This document shows positions 24,701 through 37,534 of a stretch of 64,000 bases of DNA, piece by piece (positions within the stretch are counted from its first letter, which is position 1; each line of letters begins with the position of its first letter). A program made the translations under genes and the position numbers. The DNA is taken from positions 559,133 to 623,132 of the forward strand of contig KL197714.1 of assembly GCA_000697665.1 (NCBI GenBank). Reading direction: 5' to 3'. Under the pieces are notes generated by a model, which searched no databases, was not told the origin of the DNA, and was given only the letters and a program-made list of their open reading frames with translations. This DNA is from Jaapia argillacea MUCL 33604 (taxonomy: Eukaryota; Basidiomycota; Agaricomycetes; Jaapiales; Jaapiaceae).

Positions 24701-25864
24701 TCTTCAAAGGGTCTCAAGGAGCGAGATGAGCTTGGTCAGTCACATATTTTCGTACCCGCTACTATGCTAAATCCGAGATTCAGCTTGACAAGTACGTTAT
24801 GCATGAGTTGCAAAAAGTGGAGAGTGTCGCGCTTGAGGCGTATTCTTCGTACAACTTCCCCAAAGGTAGGAATCAAACTTATGTTTGGACTTGGCTGATA
24901 CCGGCTTAAACAGTTGTCAACGCCTTGAGCAACTTCGTAAACATCACCCTGTCGTTGTACTTCGGTGCGATCAAGGATTGCCTCTATACAAGTGGGAAAG
25001 AAAGCGTAGAAAGACGGGCTGTCCAAACAGTGTTGGAGCAGGTTCGTAAGCTTGTGCGATCACACTCACAATCAGCTAATCGAGGATGTAGACGATCAAT
25101 ACCATGACCTCGATTATTGCGCCAATTTTACCTCACCTCGCGGAAGAGATTTATCACATCCTACAACAGCATGAAGACAAAGCCGAAGGCGCTTCCGTTT
25201 TCACGAAGAAATGGTCACCTTTGGTATGCCCTGCCCTTCTTGACCGACCCCTGATACTTTCTGACGGGAGATTTCTAGCCAGCGGAGTGGGAAGATGCTC
25301 TGGTCGAGAAAGACATGAATGAGTTACTACGGGTTCGAGCCGTGGTTTTGTCCTTATTGGAGAATGCTCGCGAACAAAAGTACGAGATTTTCCTCCGCCT
25401 CGATGCCTAGTCTCTAACAAGCCGTGGCCATGACCAGACTAATTGGAAGCTCTCTGGAAGCAGAGGTTGAATTCGTCGTTCCCAACGAAGGCGATTCTCC
25501 GACGCTGGAGTTGTTGCGTCGCGAAGGTTGGTCTGCCTCCCGGTGACTGTCACTCATGCTCTGACACGCTGTCCAGGCGACTTTTTGGAAACGTTATTCA
25601 TCGTGTCTGCTGTGTCATTAACGGACGAAGGGTCCTTGGGCACGTCGTCACCAAAATGGCTTTTCACAGACTCTATTTCTCTGCCCGGTGAGTAAATTTC
25701 ACGCCAAGTGGAATGCAGACCTGACAAGTAACATAGGATGTGAAGAAGAGTTGGGAGTGCGTGTTCTTTCTCCCAAGCTCAGCAAGTGTCCCAGGTGCTG
25801 GACATTCACGCGACATGAGGATGAAACCTTGTGCAAGAGATGCTCGTTAGTTGTGGAGAACTAG
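21747..25864 (+). CDS. ISM1: Isoleucyl-tRNA synthetase, mitochondrial (bacterial type)
   Basis: Class I synthetase that charges mitochondrial tRNA-Ile. The start at 21747 gives [20 protein letters not shown], an arginine-rich presequence with few acids. The HIGH-like signature is split by an intron: [20 protein letters not shown] followed by [12 protein letters not shown]. Then come [20 protein letters not shown], the CP1 editing region ([31 protein letters not shown]), [48 protein letters not shown] and [13 protein letters not shown] (KMSKS). The anticodon-binding domain follows, and a C-terminal zinc motif KCPRCW...CKRC precedes the TAG at 25862-25864. The zinc finger and motif order mark the bacterial/mitochondrial form rather than the cytosolic one. 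About 20 introns. Confidence 0.94.
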
Positions 25865-26091
25865 ACTAGACCCAACTCCTGCTTCTCCGTAATACACATA
25901 AATCCTAGCGTACTCATGATGGCCACCGGCCATAATCAATGCGGCCACCACTTGTCTGTAGTCGGGTTCGTCGTATTTGTCGGTGCCAGAAGAAATTTTG
26001 ATGAAGGTTGGCACAGACGCGCCTAACTCAAGTCGTGTGCCCATTCTTTGATTCGTCTTGACGTTCTCCACTGGTTTCTTTTCCAAGGCGT

Positions 26092-28832
26092 ATGCTTGCA
26101 GGACCCCGCACCGTATGGCGATTGACTCGATCTGTTAGAAGGCTGCAGCCAAATCTGATAACGGCGAGTCGCGTCGAGTCAGGTTTCAAAACTGCTAAAA
26201 TACCCCCTTTGCCCTATCGTTGTCTTCATTCAACCAGCAAGATGTCGACATCAGCATCCTTGGATTCTGTATCGCAATCCTTCTCCCTGCTTTCAATCAA
26301 ACCCTCAGCGAGTCTCTCCCATGGGCCAACTGATTCCCCGGATAACTGGAGGGAGACTTTGAAGGCTATCCCTGCCGCTCCCAGTTCGTTCGAACTGATC
26401 AAGACTCTTGTATTCAAACCCAAAACTGCCAAGAATGCTACCCCGGTTCCCTTGGTTGTTATTGCACGAGAAGCGACGGAGACGAGCTCTGGTGCCCTGG
26501 GCAAGAAGTTAAATCTGAAGGAACTGCGATTAGCTCCAGAGGATCTCTTGAAGGAGTTCTTCAACCTTGATAAGAATTCTAGTGCGTCCCCTTCACTACT
26601 GTGTTGGATTTGGCTTACTAGGGAGCAGTCTCCCCCCTCTCGTTGGATGAGAATACGTTCCCTCGGGTCGTCACCGTTGTGGATTCTTCGATCGCATCTT
26701 CATCTTCCCTGTTTGCCCTGCACGCTCAATCTTCTTCGTCGACAATATTCCTGTCCGGGAAGGAGATCGTCTCTTATCTCCAGCATCTCGTCAAGGAGGA
26801 CGTCAAAGTTATTGAAGTCGACTTCGAGGCTTTGAAGGCGGAATCGGGAGCTCCTGCTGCCGCCCCAACTACCCACGCAAAACCCTCCCAGGAGAAGAAA
26901 AAGAAGGAAGACGCGAAAATCGAGGGTGCTATCGAGATCGCAATCGGTGTTAAGAAGGAAGTTGACTTTTCTGCCTGGTATACGAATGTGAGTTTGTCAC
27001 CCCGCCCGAAAGTCCTCCCATAACCATTCTTTTCGCAGGTATTACTCAAAGCGGACATGTTGGACTACTACAGCGTCAGCGGTTGCTATATCCTGAAGCC
27101 TTGGTCTTATAGTATCTGGGAGCTTATCCAAGGCATGCGACTATTATTCGTGTCATAATGGACTCATCCTGACTTTATCCTAGAGTGGTTCAATTCAAAG
27201 ATCAAGGAAATGGGTGTCCAAAACGCCTACTTCCCGATGTTTGTTTCGCAGAAAGTGCTGGAAAGAGAGAAGGATCATATTGAGGGTTTCTCTCCTGAAG
27301 TCGCCTGGGTCACTCGGGCGTAAGTCACGAAACATGGTCGGCTCATCATATCTAACTTGCTTACAGAGGTCAATCCGATCTGGAAGAACCCATCGCTATT
27401 CGTCCGACTTCAGAAACTGCTATGTATCCTTGTAAGTGCGATCAGCTGGAGCGAGTCATGAATCCAGCTGATTTGTTTCCAGATTATGCCAAGTGGATTA
27501 AGAGTCATCGTGACTTGCCTCTGAAACTCAACCAATGGAACAGTGTCGTCCGATGGGAATTCAAGAGTCCTCGTAGGTTATCCATTCGCTTGACTAAATT
27601 GACTGTTCTCAACATTCCCCAGAACCTTTCCTTCGAACCCGCGAGTTCCTGTGGCAAGAAGGCCACACCGCCCATCTCACAAAACCTGAAGCCGACAAGG
27701 AAGTTCTCGAAATCCTCGACCTCTACCGACGAGTATATGAAGAGCTCCTAGCCGTTCCCGTCATTCCCGGAGTCAAGTCAGAGAAAGAGAAGTTCGCCGG
27801 TGGCTTGTATACCACCACCGTCGAAGGATTTATCCCCACCTCCGGACGTGGTATCCAAGCTGGAACTTCTCATTGTCTTGGACAGAATTTCTCCAGGCCG
27901 GAGATGTTCAACATCGTCGTCGAGGACCCGAATGATCCAACGGGCACCGGCAAGACATACGTCTGGCAGAACTCTTGGGGCCTTTCCACGAGAACGATTG
28001 GTGTAATGGTGATGGTTCATGGAGACAACCAAGGTTTGGTGCTCCCTCCCAGAGTGGCGAGTATCCAAGTTGCCATCGTTCCTTGCGGTATCACCGCGAA
28101 GTTGACCGACGAGGAGAAGAAGAAGGTCAATGATGCTTGCTTGGAGCTGGAGGTCACCTTGAAGAAGGCTAGCATTCGGGCCAAAGCTGATATGAGGGAA
28201 GGATACACTCCCGGATACAAGTTCAACGATTGGGAGCAGAAGGTGCGCTTGTGCTGATCTACTCAACCCTCTCCGCGATCTTATTGCTTGATCTTTTTGA
28301 TTTCGTAGGGTGTCCCTCTTCGCCTGGAGCTTGGTCCCATTGACCTCGGCAAAAAACAAACTATCTCCGTCCGTCGTGACACAGGAGTCAAAGCTCCCAT
28401 CGCCCTCACAGACATTGGAACCTCAGTTCAGAAACTGCTTGACACCGTCCAGAGCGATATGTTCTCCAAGGCGAAGGCAATTTACGACTCGCGCCTGAAG
28501 GAGGTCACCAAGTGGGAGGATGTTGTGCCTACGCTGGACAGCAAGTGTGTTGTCGTGATGCCGTGGTGCGAGCAAGATAAGTGCGAGGATGACATCAAGG
28601 AGCGCAGTGCTCGAGGGTCCGTTTTTCGAATCTCTCCTAAAATCCATGATTTATTGACATATGTGCTTGTAGATCTGAGCAAACAGACGAACGAGCGCCG
28701 TCGGCTGGAGCCAAATCGCTGGCCATTCCCTTCGACCAAGCACGCTGGACTCCCATCGAACCCGGAAAGACAAAATGCCCGGCGTGTGGTACAGACGCTA
28801 AGAGATGGACCATGTTCGGGCGGTCTTACTAG
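26092..28832 (+). CDS. Prolyl-tRNA synthetase, eukaryotic type with YbaK-like N-domain
   Basis: Class II synthetase charging tRNA-Pro. An N-terminal region resembles the YbaK/ProX-like editing module of yeast ProRS, followed by a lysine-rich linker ([13 protein letters not shown]). The core shows [76 protein letters not shown] (motif 2), [14 protein letters not shown] and [20 protein letters not shown] (motif 3). The C-terminal zinc-binding region holds [13 protein letters not shown] and CPACG, and the protein ends in FGRSY before the TAG at 28830-28832, the tyrosine terminus typical of eukaryote-type ProRS. Two in-frame starts exist: 26092, giving an arginine-rich presequence-like extension ([20 protein letters not shown]), and 26242 ([14 protein letters not shown]), the usual cytosolic beginning. 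Both may be used. Confidence 0.94.
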
Positions 28833-29027
28833 AGTACTATTCCCCGGTCTAGATGGTGGGGCATAGGTGTCGCCGCCCGACTTGTCCTTCTTGGGAGGTG
28901 ATCAGCATGTCAAGGGGCGCTCACATTGCGTCGGGGGTTTTCGTCAGGGTAGTGTAGCAGAGCCAAAGCGTACGACGACAGATTAAATCTAATTGCATTG
29001 CGTATCGACATGTCCACGACATCAGAA

Positions 29028-32000
29028 TCAGATCTCCATCTTGTCCTCCTTCTCCCAACCAGGATTCTTTCGTAGGATGACGAAGCCCTCCAAAACATGC
29101 GCGTAGGGAATGAACTCTTCCGTCGCAAGCTCTGCCCTCTCCGTCGTTCCCAGGCGAACTGGTGTCGTATGTGTCTGGAAGCCGGATATCGTCCGAGGCT
29201 TGCCGGCTTGTCCGACCACGTCGACGGCCTAAATGGAGAAGCATTGGTTAGCATCGAAGAGGAAGATGCCACGTCGAACTGGATGCTTACCTGACCAACA
29301 CGAACAGTAACTGGCGCAGGGTTCAGTTCCTCGTCCAGCGTGATCAGGAATCGTGGTGTCATGGCAGTAACCAGGAAATACAACATCCAGTGGTACTTGT
29401 CCAGTATGACTTCGAGACATCGGTCAGCGTCAACAAATAACGAAACGAACCAGGGTACTCACAAGCTGACGCATCCGTGAACGCAGTCAACGTTGCTAGT
29501 AAGCCAGCGACAGCCGTCCGACTCATGATATTTCGATCCGAGAAGAAGGGATTGATCCCAATCGTACCCTTGCCCATGTGCACCAGTCCTTGTGCGATTC
29601 TGACGGTGAACAAACAATCAGGTTCCTTCTGGTAGTAACCTGCCAACTGTCGCAATAATTGAGCGAGCTTGGCATTGTTCGTTCCGGCTCCAACCAGACC
29701 CATAGCGAAGATAGCGTTGAGGGCGACTTGGAGATCGTTGTCGTGAGAATACTTGGAGAGGGTGTCGAGGATGTTGAGTTGGGGATTTGAAGCGCTGATG
29801 AGCCCAAGGGCAAGGGGAACGGTCTTGCGGATCATTGGGTCACCATATTGCATCTGAAGTAAAGTAACAGTGTCTAAATGAGTTGGGGTGGGCGAGCAAG
29901 ACCGAAGGGAAAACTCACAAGATGATTGAAGACTCTCAGTGACATCTCAGCACCGACGTCCTCGCCCATAGCAACGAGCGCAATGCCGATTACAGCAAAG
30001 GCTTGGAAAGTATCATCCGCCTTCGGTTTCTCCTCCTTCTCCTTCTCATCATCCTTTTTCTCGTCCTTGCTTTCCTGCTTCTCCTTCTCCTTTCCTTTCG
30101 CCGAAACATGTTCATCGCACCGATGCAACATCTCCTGCACCTTCAGCACGTTCCCGGTCCCGGCAAAAGAGCAAACATCGACGAGGATCTGGGCTTGTTT
30201 TGAGATTGGATGCGGGATGGCTTTTAACGTCTCAATGGTAGCATCAGATTGGTCTTGTAGGCCTGTTCATCAAAGTCACATCAGCTTCCAATAACCACTC
30301 ATCCGCAAATGTGAAAGCAAAACGCACCGACGTACAAAAGCGCCAACCCGAGCGCCATAAACCTCCCCCACTTCTCCTCAAGCACCTTATCCTCCCTCTC
30401 CATTAGCGTTTGCAAGATTGTACCCGCGACCTCTCCATTTCCACTCCCAACAAAGATAAACCCAAGAGCCAACGCAGCCATACTCGCAATCTCCATCGAA
30501 ACTGTATCATCACCTACATGAGGTAACAAGAGTGCGAGTAGGTCTTCACGATGAGAACCTGCGTAGGCGAGTCCGAGGCCGATTATGGCGGATGTTTTGA
30601 GAGGTACGGATTTGTTGTCAACGTAGTCACCGAGGAGAGCGATTGCAGCGTCTGCTTCCGTGCGTACGCCGGTATTTAAAATACCGGTTGCAAGTAATGC
30701 TCCAGCCTTCAATCGAGATCGGTCAGCCCCTTCCACGACGTGATGCATCCCATAAGGACGTACCTTGATATATTCCTCTGAAGAATACGTATACTTGTCC
30801 ACGTGACTCAAACCAACATCGGTATCCCACAATAGACTCAAACCAAGACTGGCAGCAGCACTCATCATTCCATGATCCTTGTTCTTATAAATCCAGCTGC
30901 TTCCCTCTTCAGCTTCCACCATCAACTTGTCGTTACCGAAACCGGCATTGACGAAAGCATTGACGAAGGTGCCAGCCAAATTAGCACGGGCCGAGTCGAT
31001 GGATGCCGTTGATCCTGATTTCGTGAACAATACGAAGAGGGTGAGTTAGTGGATAGGAGGAGGATGAGATGGGGAGGACGCTTACGAGTGGTCTCGAGAT
31101 GGGATTTGTAGATATCCTCCAGGCTCTTTGGTTCCAGAACTCCAACTTCCTTTCCAAAGTCCTTGAAATGGCTGCTCAGACGAGTATTGCTGAGACAATC
31201 AATAAGGTCTTCAGGTAACTCGTCTGTCAGGGATGCGTCTGCGTCTGCATCTTCATCCTCTGACGGGGTTTGTAACCACTCGAACGGGATTTGTGCTCGA
31301 GCGAGGAGGAATGCTAGCTGGCGTTTCATTGCTCTATGGGGGGTATACACATAAACGGTGAGCGATGTGAGGAATAAAGGTGGTTCGGTGGGAACTCACG
31401 GGTTACCAGGAGCATTGAAGTCTTCGCGAACTAGTGCTGGGTCACCAAGACGGATAGCCAGTGAGATAGCTTCGGGGAATTTCTGGTGTTGGACGTAAAT
31501 TTGGTGTACCGTGCGTAGGAACGCGAGGTCGTCTGGTGGGGGGAGGAAGTTGACACATCTACGTGAGACAGTGAGAACAAGTATTCAGTTCCACTACAAG
31601 GTTACGGACTGAAGGGTGTGAGAGAAGGGTGTGGGATACGGACCTGATCATGTATTGACAAACCCGATCATAAGTATTATCATCCACAATCTGCACAATC
31701 CTATCCACGATCTCCAACTCCTCCAACAAATCCACTGCATCAGGCTCGGCATTGTGATGCAATAAGAACGTCGCGCATTCCATCCCTAATGCATGCAAGT
31801 CATCCTCGGTACCTCCAATAGTAGCCTTCTTCTCTTCTGCTGTCTTCTCCTTGTCAGCTTCTTCCTCCGTTTGCTCTTGACGGAGAGTGAACTCTTCCCC
31901 GAGTTCTGCTGCGAGATGACGAACATATTCGTGACCCCAGGAGCCGGGGTCTGAGAGGGGGGAAGTGGAGGGGCGGAGGGAGGCTGCAAGGAGACGATAG

Positions 32001-32577
32001 CGGAGGGTTCCTCGGGGTTGGGTATCGGAGTAGGTCATTGCCAATACTGAGAGGATATCAGCGAACAGACTCTGCAAGGAAATGGTCAGCTATTATTTCA
32101 TGGACACGGCACATACACTCACTTTGTCCTCGGACGCAGGCCATGTATCGAACAAGGTCTGGAGATCGGGATAGTGGGGACGAAGGAATTTCAATGGTTT
32201 GGGAACGGATGTCATGGATGAAGTTGAGGTTCTGATTAACGTCCGAAGGGTTTCAAGTGCAGAGCGGTAGAGCTCAGTGTTGGGTTCCTGTTCAACTATA
32301 GCATCAAGTCCAATTATTCACTTCAGATGTGAGACGCACTTTCAACCGTTCCACCAGCATCTCGAGCTCATTTCGCAGCTGGAGATCCTCTTCAGACTAT
32401 CCACACATCCATTAGCGATGACCCAAGCACAAGGGACGCGAAACACACCAGATCTTCGCCCTCCTTCGCGTCTCCGTTTAACTTGGTTGCCCCCTCCTTC
32501 TTGTCCTTTTCTTCAGGCTTTTCCTTCTTCTTGGGGTCTTCTGAGGGAACTGCGACAGGATTGGAGACGCCGGACAT
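29028..32577 (-). CDS. RPN1: 26S proteasome regulatory subunit Rpn1 (PSMD2)
   Basis: Scaffold of the 19S base; binds ubiquitin receptors Rad23/Dsk2 and Ubp6. The start at 32577 gives [20 protein letters not shown] with a lysine/glutamate-rich N-tail. Typical Rpn1 blocks follow: [10 protein letters not shown]-like segment near 31900, [20 protein letters not shown] (about 31290-31330), [54 protein letters not shown], and more proteasome/cyclosome repeats rich in glycine and alanine ([36 protein letters not shown]). The C-terminus reads [18 protein letters not shown] with the stop at 29028. A long acidic/lysine linker (about 30000-30110) interrupts the repeats, as in other fungi. About 203 bp separate its start from the end of the PTEN gene on the same strand. 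Confidence 0.95.
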
Positions 32578-32779
32578 GGTGAATGGGCAAGCAAGGTTAC
32601 AATGTCTGAGGGACGCGCGTCCGCGAACCCAAATGCAAGTCACGCGAAAGTTCCCACACTTAGAAAACAAGCCATGCGTGTCCTTCATTGATTCAATCAT
32701 AATGTTTTTAGGAGTTCCATCTGGTCCAGTTTGCTATGGCTACAGTATCACTTCAACCCCGTACCTCTTCGTACACCCA

Positions 32780-35014
32780 TCAACAAGGTTCTCCCTGCAC
32801 CCATTCCAAAGTTACATCGAGATCGATAATACTAGATCCAAGACCAAGTGGAAAGTCGATGTCTTTCTTCGCAAATGTGAGGTGGACAGGACCTGAAGCT
32901 CCTGGTTCGTTGTGCGGCATATGGAACGAGGGGATGAGCCACAGCCAACCCATGAAGACCTTTGAAAAGGGTTTAGTAGTCAGGAATCCACTATCTCAGA
33001 GGACGATGGTGACTGAAGAACGCACTTGACCCATGTAGAGCTTCATCCGAAATTCCCTCTCGGCGTCCAAGACAATACCATCTTCAGAGATCCCATCTAC
33101 ACCAGGCATGATATCCACAACCGAAGTCTCCTCAGATTTAGCCCCGGTGTCGTCTTGTATCCCTTCACCTTTCGCACCTTCGAGATCGTCACGAATCTTC
33201 ACCCACTTGTCATCAGTCAAGGGTATTAAGGTGTACGCGACGACCTTGCCCTCCTAAAATCCATTTCAATATGTCAATCTGATGACAATAAAATAGAACG
33301 ACCAAATAACAGACCTTCCCTTCCCCATCCTCCTTCCTAACAGCCCCCTCCCCAACCTCCCCAAGCCTCGCGAAACTCCTAACCATCTTCTCGCGATCCC
33401 ACTTCTCATCTCCAAACAACTCTCTCAAACTTTCCTCCTCGTCACCCTCAAACCCCTTTCTCCTCCTCCCCATATCCCCTTCTTCATCCCTAGTAACCTT
33501 TTCCCACTTCTCCAACACCTCAACGAATTGGTCGTCATACCGAGCAAGGGAAACCCATACTTGTCCATCCCGAATAACTTTGATGTTACTGGTTTTTGCG
33601 AGGCCCGTTTGGTTGATTAGAACGTTGGCGGCTTTCACGAGGGTGAGTTTGACGCTGCCTGGATCGTGCATGCGAAGAGTGATTTGTTTGAGACGGACTT
33701 GCTTTGGTGTCAGAGTGGGAGAATCACCGGACGCTAAATCAGTTGTCGGGGGAGGATTTCCCCAGAATCCTGGAGGACCTTGATGGGCGAGGAGAAGGGA
33801 CCAATAGTATAACCATCGTCGTTGACTTGGTATACTAACGCCAAGTCGAACTTTCTTGGGTTTCTTCTCCTCTTCAGAATCGGAGCTACTGGAGGAATGC
33901 GGTTTCATTCGACGTGAAGTGTGAAGATTTAACACGTGTTGGAGACTGTTGGGGGATTTCCTGCCACCGGTTGATCCAGCTGGAGCAAGAGAAGAGTTAG
34001 GCTCTGTAGCCCCACCGGCTGCAGACATTGGTTGAGGAGAGACAACGTTGGACACTTCGGGTAATACAATGGCTGGAATGACAGTCGAGTCGCCCTCGGT
34101 GTTCTTGACGTTGGCCTCAGTGCTAACCCTAACACGTGGTTCGCCAACACCTTCGTTCTTGACTGACTCTGCGCCTTCGACCGTAGCATTCCCGGGAACG
34201 TCTGCGTCGGTAAGATCGTCGGCTGGCATGATATCCATCCAATCTTCGGCTCGGACTTTCGCCCATTCCTTGGCATCATAGCTACGTTGTAGCATGGGAG
34301 GTGAGGGTTCAGTCGGGAGAGTCAGGAGATATGAACACGCGAGAGTGCCTGATCTGCCTTTGCCGGCTGTAGAGATGCTCGGAGGTTATTTCGACAAAAC
34401 AATTTGGAGAAAAGGGGAGGGTTATACCTTTGCAGTGGAGAACTGCAACACGATCGGGATGGCCATCTAACCAGAGGCGCATCTCACGTGCTGCCAGAGC
34501 CAGCATCGCGAGAGGGGGAGCACTGGACACAACATAAAGAGTAAGCACAAAGGTAACACTCAAGGGGGACTGTACAGCGGGTCCCGTTAATGGCGACCGC
34601 ACTTCCTTCCTCATCGAAGATCGAGGGTACTGCTACTTACTGATGGTCTGGAAATGGGTATCTGCTAACTCTGCCGTCAAAAAATCCAGGGTCATAAGAG
34701 TTCTCTCTGATGGGACAGAAATTGAACACCCAAAAGTTCTTGCCATGTCGATGTTCCAGGAATTTCCTCGCATCCTCTCGACGGTTACGGTATACGGCTT
34801 CTATGCCTGTGGCAGGGTATCCCATGACGATGACTTTGTCTGTAATGTAGGCAAGGTCTGGACAAATACAAGGGCGGATCAGAATTCTACGGATGAACTG
34901 AACGAACGAGAAGCACGCGTTAGTTGCTTATAAGTTACCTAGTTCGATGTCCAGGGCACCATCTTTGAACCTGGCCTTGTTCCCAGAAACCAACCGACGA
35001 ACAAAATCAGTCAT
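32780..35014 (-). CDS. PTEN/TEP1-type phosphatase with C2 domain
   Basis: Dual-specificity tyrosine-phosphatase-fold enzyme; PTEN relatives dephosphorylate PtdIns(3,4,5)P3. The start at 35014 gives MTDFVRRLVSGNKARFKDGA, then ELDLAYITDKVIVMGYPATG and YNFCPIRENSYDP-like sequence (read as VFNFCPIRENSYDPGFFDGR), a WPD-loop analogue VSRYPFPDHHAPPL, and the P-loop VLHCKAGKGRSGTLACSYLL assembled over an intron (catalytic Cys and Arg present; Ser instead of the usual Thr). After about 110 residues of low-complexity linker (SSSSSDSEEEKKPKK) comes a C2-like domain (VRLKQITLRMHDPGSVKLTL and GSSIIDLDVTLEWVQGEPC at the end, stop 32780). All catalytic residues seem intact. A linker-expanded C2 domain is a common fungal variation. 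Exon borders at 33240-33330 are approximate. Confidence 0.9.
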
Positions 35015-35208
35015 AACGTTCTGTGCAGGTGGACGTAGGGGGGCAAAGACGAATATTGGAGTGGGATGCAGGCTGAAATTGTGAAGTCATTTGTGGGTGA
35101 AAGGGGAGATAGACTCGGAAGGAAGGTACGAACGGATACAGTATGATAGCCGAAAGGTCCCACGGCAATTATATCGCTTCGAAAATGAATATCGCATGAG
35201 CTTGCCTC
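35015..35208. promoter_or_regulatory. Divergent promoter region PTEN / receptor-like gene
   Basis: A 194-bp gap between two divergent starts. No specific motif is convincing. Confidence 0.4.
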
Positions 35209-37534
35209 ATGGTCGGTCGAATTGAGGCATGCCCGCACGCTGCTGAGCCTGTTGTTCCCGTCCACGACTGTGTTCCGTCGAACGGGCGATGCTGCCCTTT
35301 CCTCTCAAGCTGGTATGGTTTATCTTCTCCCTTTCAGGTGACACTTTCTGCTCCTCGAAGCCAGTACGGAGAGGCTGAAACAAAAAATATTCCATCGGAC
35401 AGGACTCTTCGGTTGCTGGATTGTCCTTTGGGCTTTCGCTCAGAGCGCTCAGGTCTTCTGGTCTCCGCTCCTTTATTGTCTGGGAGTCACTCTCCTGGAA
35501 GGGGTTTTCTGTCTTGGTAAAGTTTTCTTGATTCTGTCAGTCTTTCCCTGCGCGCTCATCCGTGGTGTAGGAATGGTTTGGAGGATGGACCCGTTTCTGA
35601 TGCCTCGAGCCTTTTGTCAGAGTGAGTCTTCAATTTTTTTCGGACAAGAAGCCTTCTTGCATGTCCCCGTGCAAAGCTCGCAACCGGCGAACGAACCACG
35701 GAAGGATGCACGGGACGAACAACGCATTGGACTGCTCGCGCACGGCTACCTGGCTAACATGTATTCTATTCAGCACAAGTCGTCGTAATTAGTTTCGGCG
35801 CATGTCTCATGACTGGCGTCGCCGCATCATACACTATTGGTACAACTCTGTCGCTGCTTCGGCCTTCCCGCAAGGCCGATTCCACTCATTTGTAGGTGTT
35901 TTGTGACTTTCCGGCCTTGGACTTTTTCACCGTGTTGATGTGTCTTCGGCCAGATCCTTGTCTTGGCACCTACCTTATTTGCTCCTTGTGGCAGTATACC
36001 CATTACTGGCGTCAGCGGCACAGGTCGCCGCCATTGTAAAGCTCGACGCTGTACACCCTTCAGACGGTCTTCAATGTGACGCCACGCACCCGATCTGGTA
36101 TAGTTGTTTCCTCCCCGAATACTGCCTGCAAACTGATTTTGGTGAAGGGTTCGTTTGTTGGGATATGCGGGAGCTCCACTACTCTTATCCATCCCTGGCC
36201 TGGTACTGTCTGCCGTTACTGCGGTCCGTCTCTTCAAGGCCCAAAAATTGCTTCCAAGAACCCGAAGCCGACTTTTCTCAAATCGCAATTCGGACGCTAC
36301 GCAACCACAAGACAACTTTACACGTCTTCCTGTCCGTAATTCACGCCGGAAGTCCTTCCCGTCCACATTAGACCCATCACCTCGTCCCATTCACACACCA
36401 CTCGCAATACCCTCTCCCCCACCTTCTCTCGTCCTGAACCATCCACACCTCCTTCACCACGCAGGCCGAGTACCTACCAGTCCCGTCCTTTCCTCCCCAA
36501 CTCGAAAATATCATCTTCCTTTCGCTTCTCCGGATCCTACATTGCCACCACCAGAATACGAATCTGGTGAACTAAGGCCTCCATCCGCATCAACGAGACG
36601 TTCATCAGTTAGGATAGATGGTGAAGACTTCTATTGCGATGCTTCAGATTCTTCCATCTCGTCTGGATTCCCGACTTTTGCTCCACCTTCGAAACCTCCG
36701 AGTTTAAAGCGGGGCAAGGGAGTGGATACGCCTTTGTCTGCTTTCCCTGATTTGGAGTATCAACTTCAGCATCATTCGTCTGCTCGGACTTTTGCTAAAG
36801 ATGATGAAAGTAATATCAAGAGAATTAAGGAGGCAAATTCGAGTGCGCTTAGCGTCGTGGGTGGGGAAGGTACAGGAGAAGATGCTGAGAGTGAGTCCAG
36901 ATGGGATCGGGGAAGTAGTTTGACGATCACTAAGAGTGATTTGGGTGAGATGGAGTATGAGGGGGAGGCTGGGCCATCGAGGTGCGGTAGACTGGGTGAA
37001 AACGCGATCGACGATGATGAAGACGATTGGACGACGCCAAAGTTTGTTCGTCGGGATCCGAGAGAACGTCCGTCTCCCATCATTTCTCATGTCTACTGAG
37101 GTTCCTGACGATCTTTAACGTAGTTATGTCACGTCAAACGACTAATCGTCCACCCCCTGCTCCCTCACCGTCTCCAATGATATGGCATCTCGTAATATTT
37201 CAGACGTATGTCCTCTTTGTGCCCACACCATCTTTACTTTGCTCAACCACTCCACCCAGCACAATTTTCTTCACGATGGTTCTGGCGTCAATATCCACGT
37301 TGATCGATCTCATTAAACACAACACAACATCTACGCCTTTCGGAACCCACCACGTAGCTTTTCTGCTGGCAGCATGGGCTCCTTGTCTCATATTCGGTAT
37401 GTCGCCTTTCCTAATTCCTTTCCATACCCACGTCATACTTACCTATCTATCCCCACGAAGGAAATCTACAACCTGTTAGGCATCGGCTATCTTCCTCATT
37501 GGTTCGCTGGCGATCATCAACCTCGATATTATAA
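35209..37534 (+). CDS. Predicted seven-transmembrane receptor-like protein
   Basis: Not matched to a named receptor, but the layout is that of a fungal GPCR-like protein. A short cysteine-bearing N-terminus (ACPHAAEPVVPVHDCV, NGRCC) leads to hydrophobic stretches over several exons: FGCWIVLWAFAQSAQVFW, VFLILSVFPCALI, VVVISFGACLMTGVAASYTI, WHLPYLLLVAVYPLLASAAQ, an extracellular-loop-like DGLQCDATHPIW, then VRLLGYAGAPLLLSIPGLVL. A long hydrophilic serine/proline-rich loop (about 36230-37060, near 280 residues) follows. The last two helices can be read across introns as IWHLVIFQ plus TTIFFTMVLASISTLIDLI, and TPFGTHHVAFLLAAWAPCLI. The tail ends at 37534. The very large loop before the last two helices would be cytoplasmic loop 3, where G proteins or kinases could act. 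The first exons and the junction near 37065-37115 (a weak GTCCGT donor is needed) are uncertain. Confidence 0.6.

Noticed and set aside
25847-26086. 79-codon minus-strand frame between IleRS and ProRS
   Set aside because: It overlaps the IleRS stop, has no recognised motif, and the gap is needed for the ProRS promoter.
36155-37099. Separate proline/serine-rich gene of 314 codons
   Set aside because: The frame joins in phase to hydrophobic exons on both sides, so it fits better as an internal loop of the receptor-like protein.
1-37534. Secondary-metabolite or functional gene cluster
   Set aside because: The genes are unrelated housekeeping functions on mixed strands, with no backbone enzyme or shared pathway.
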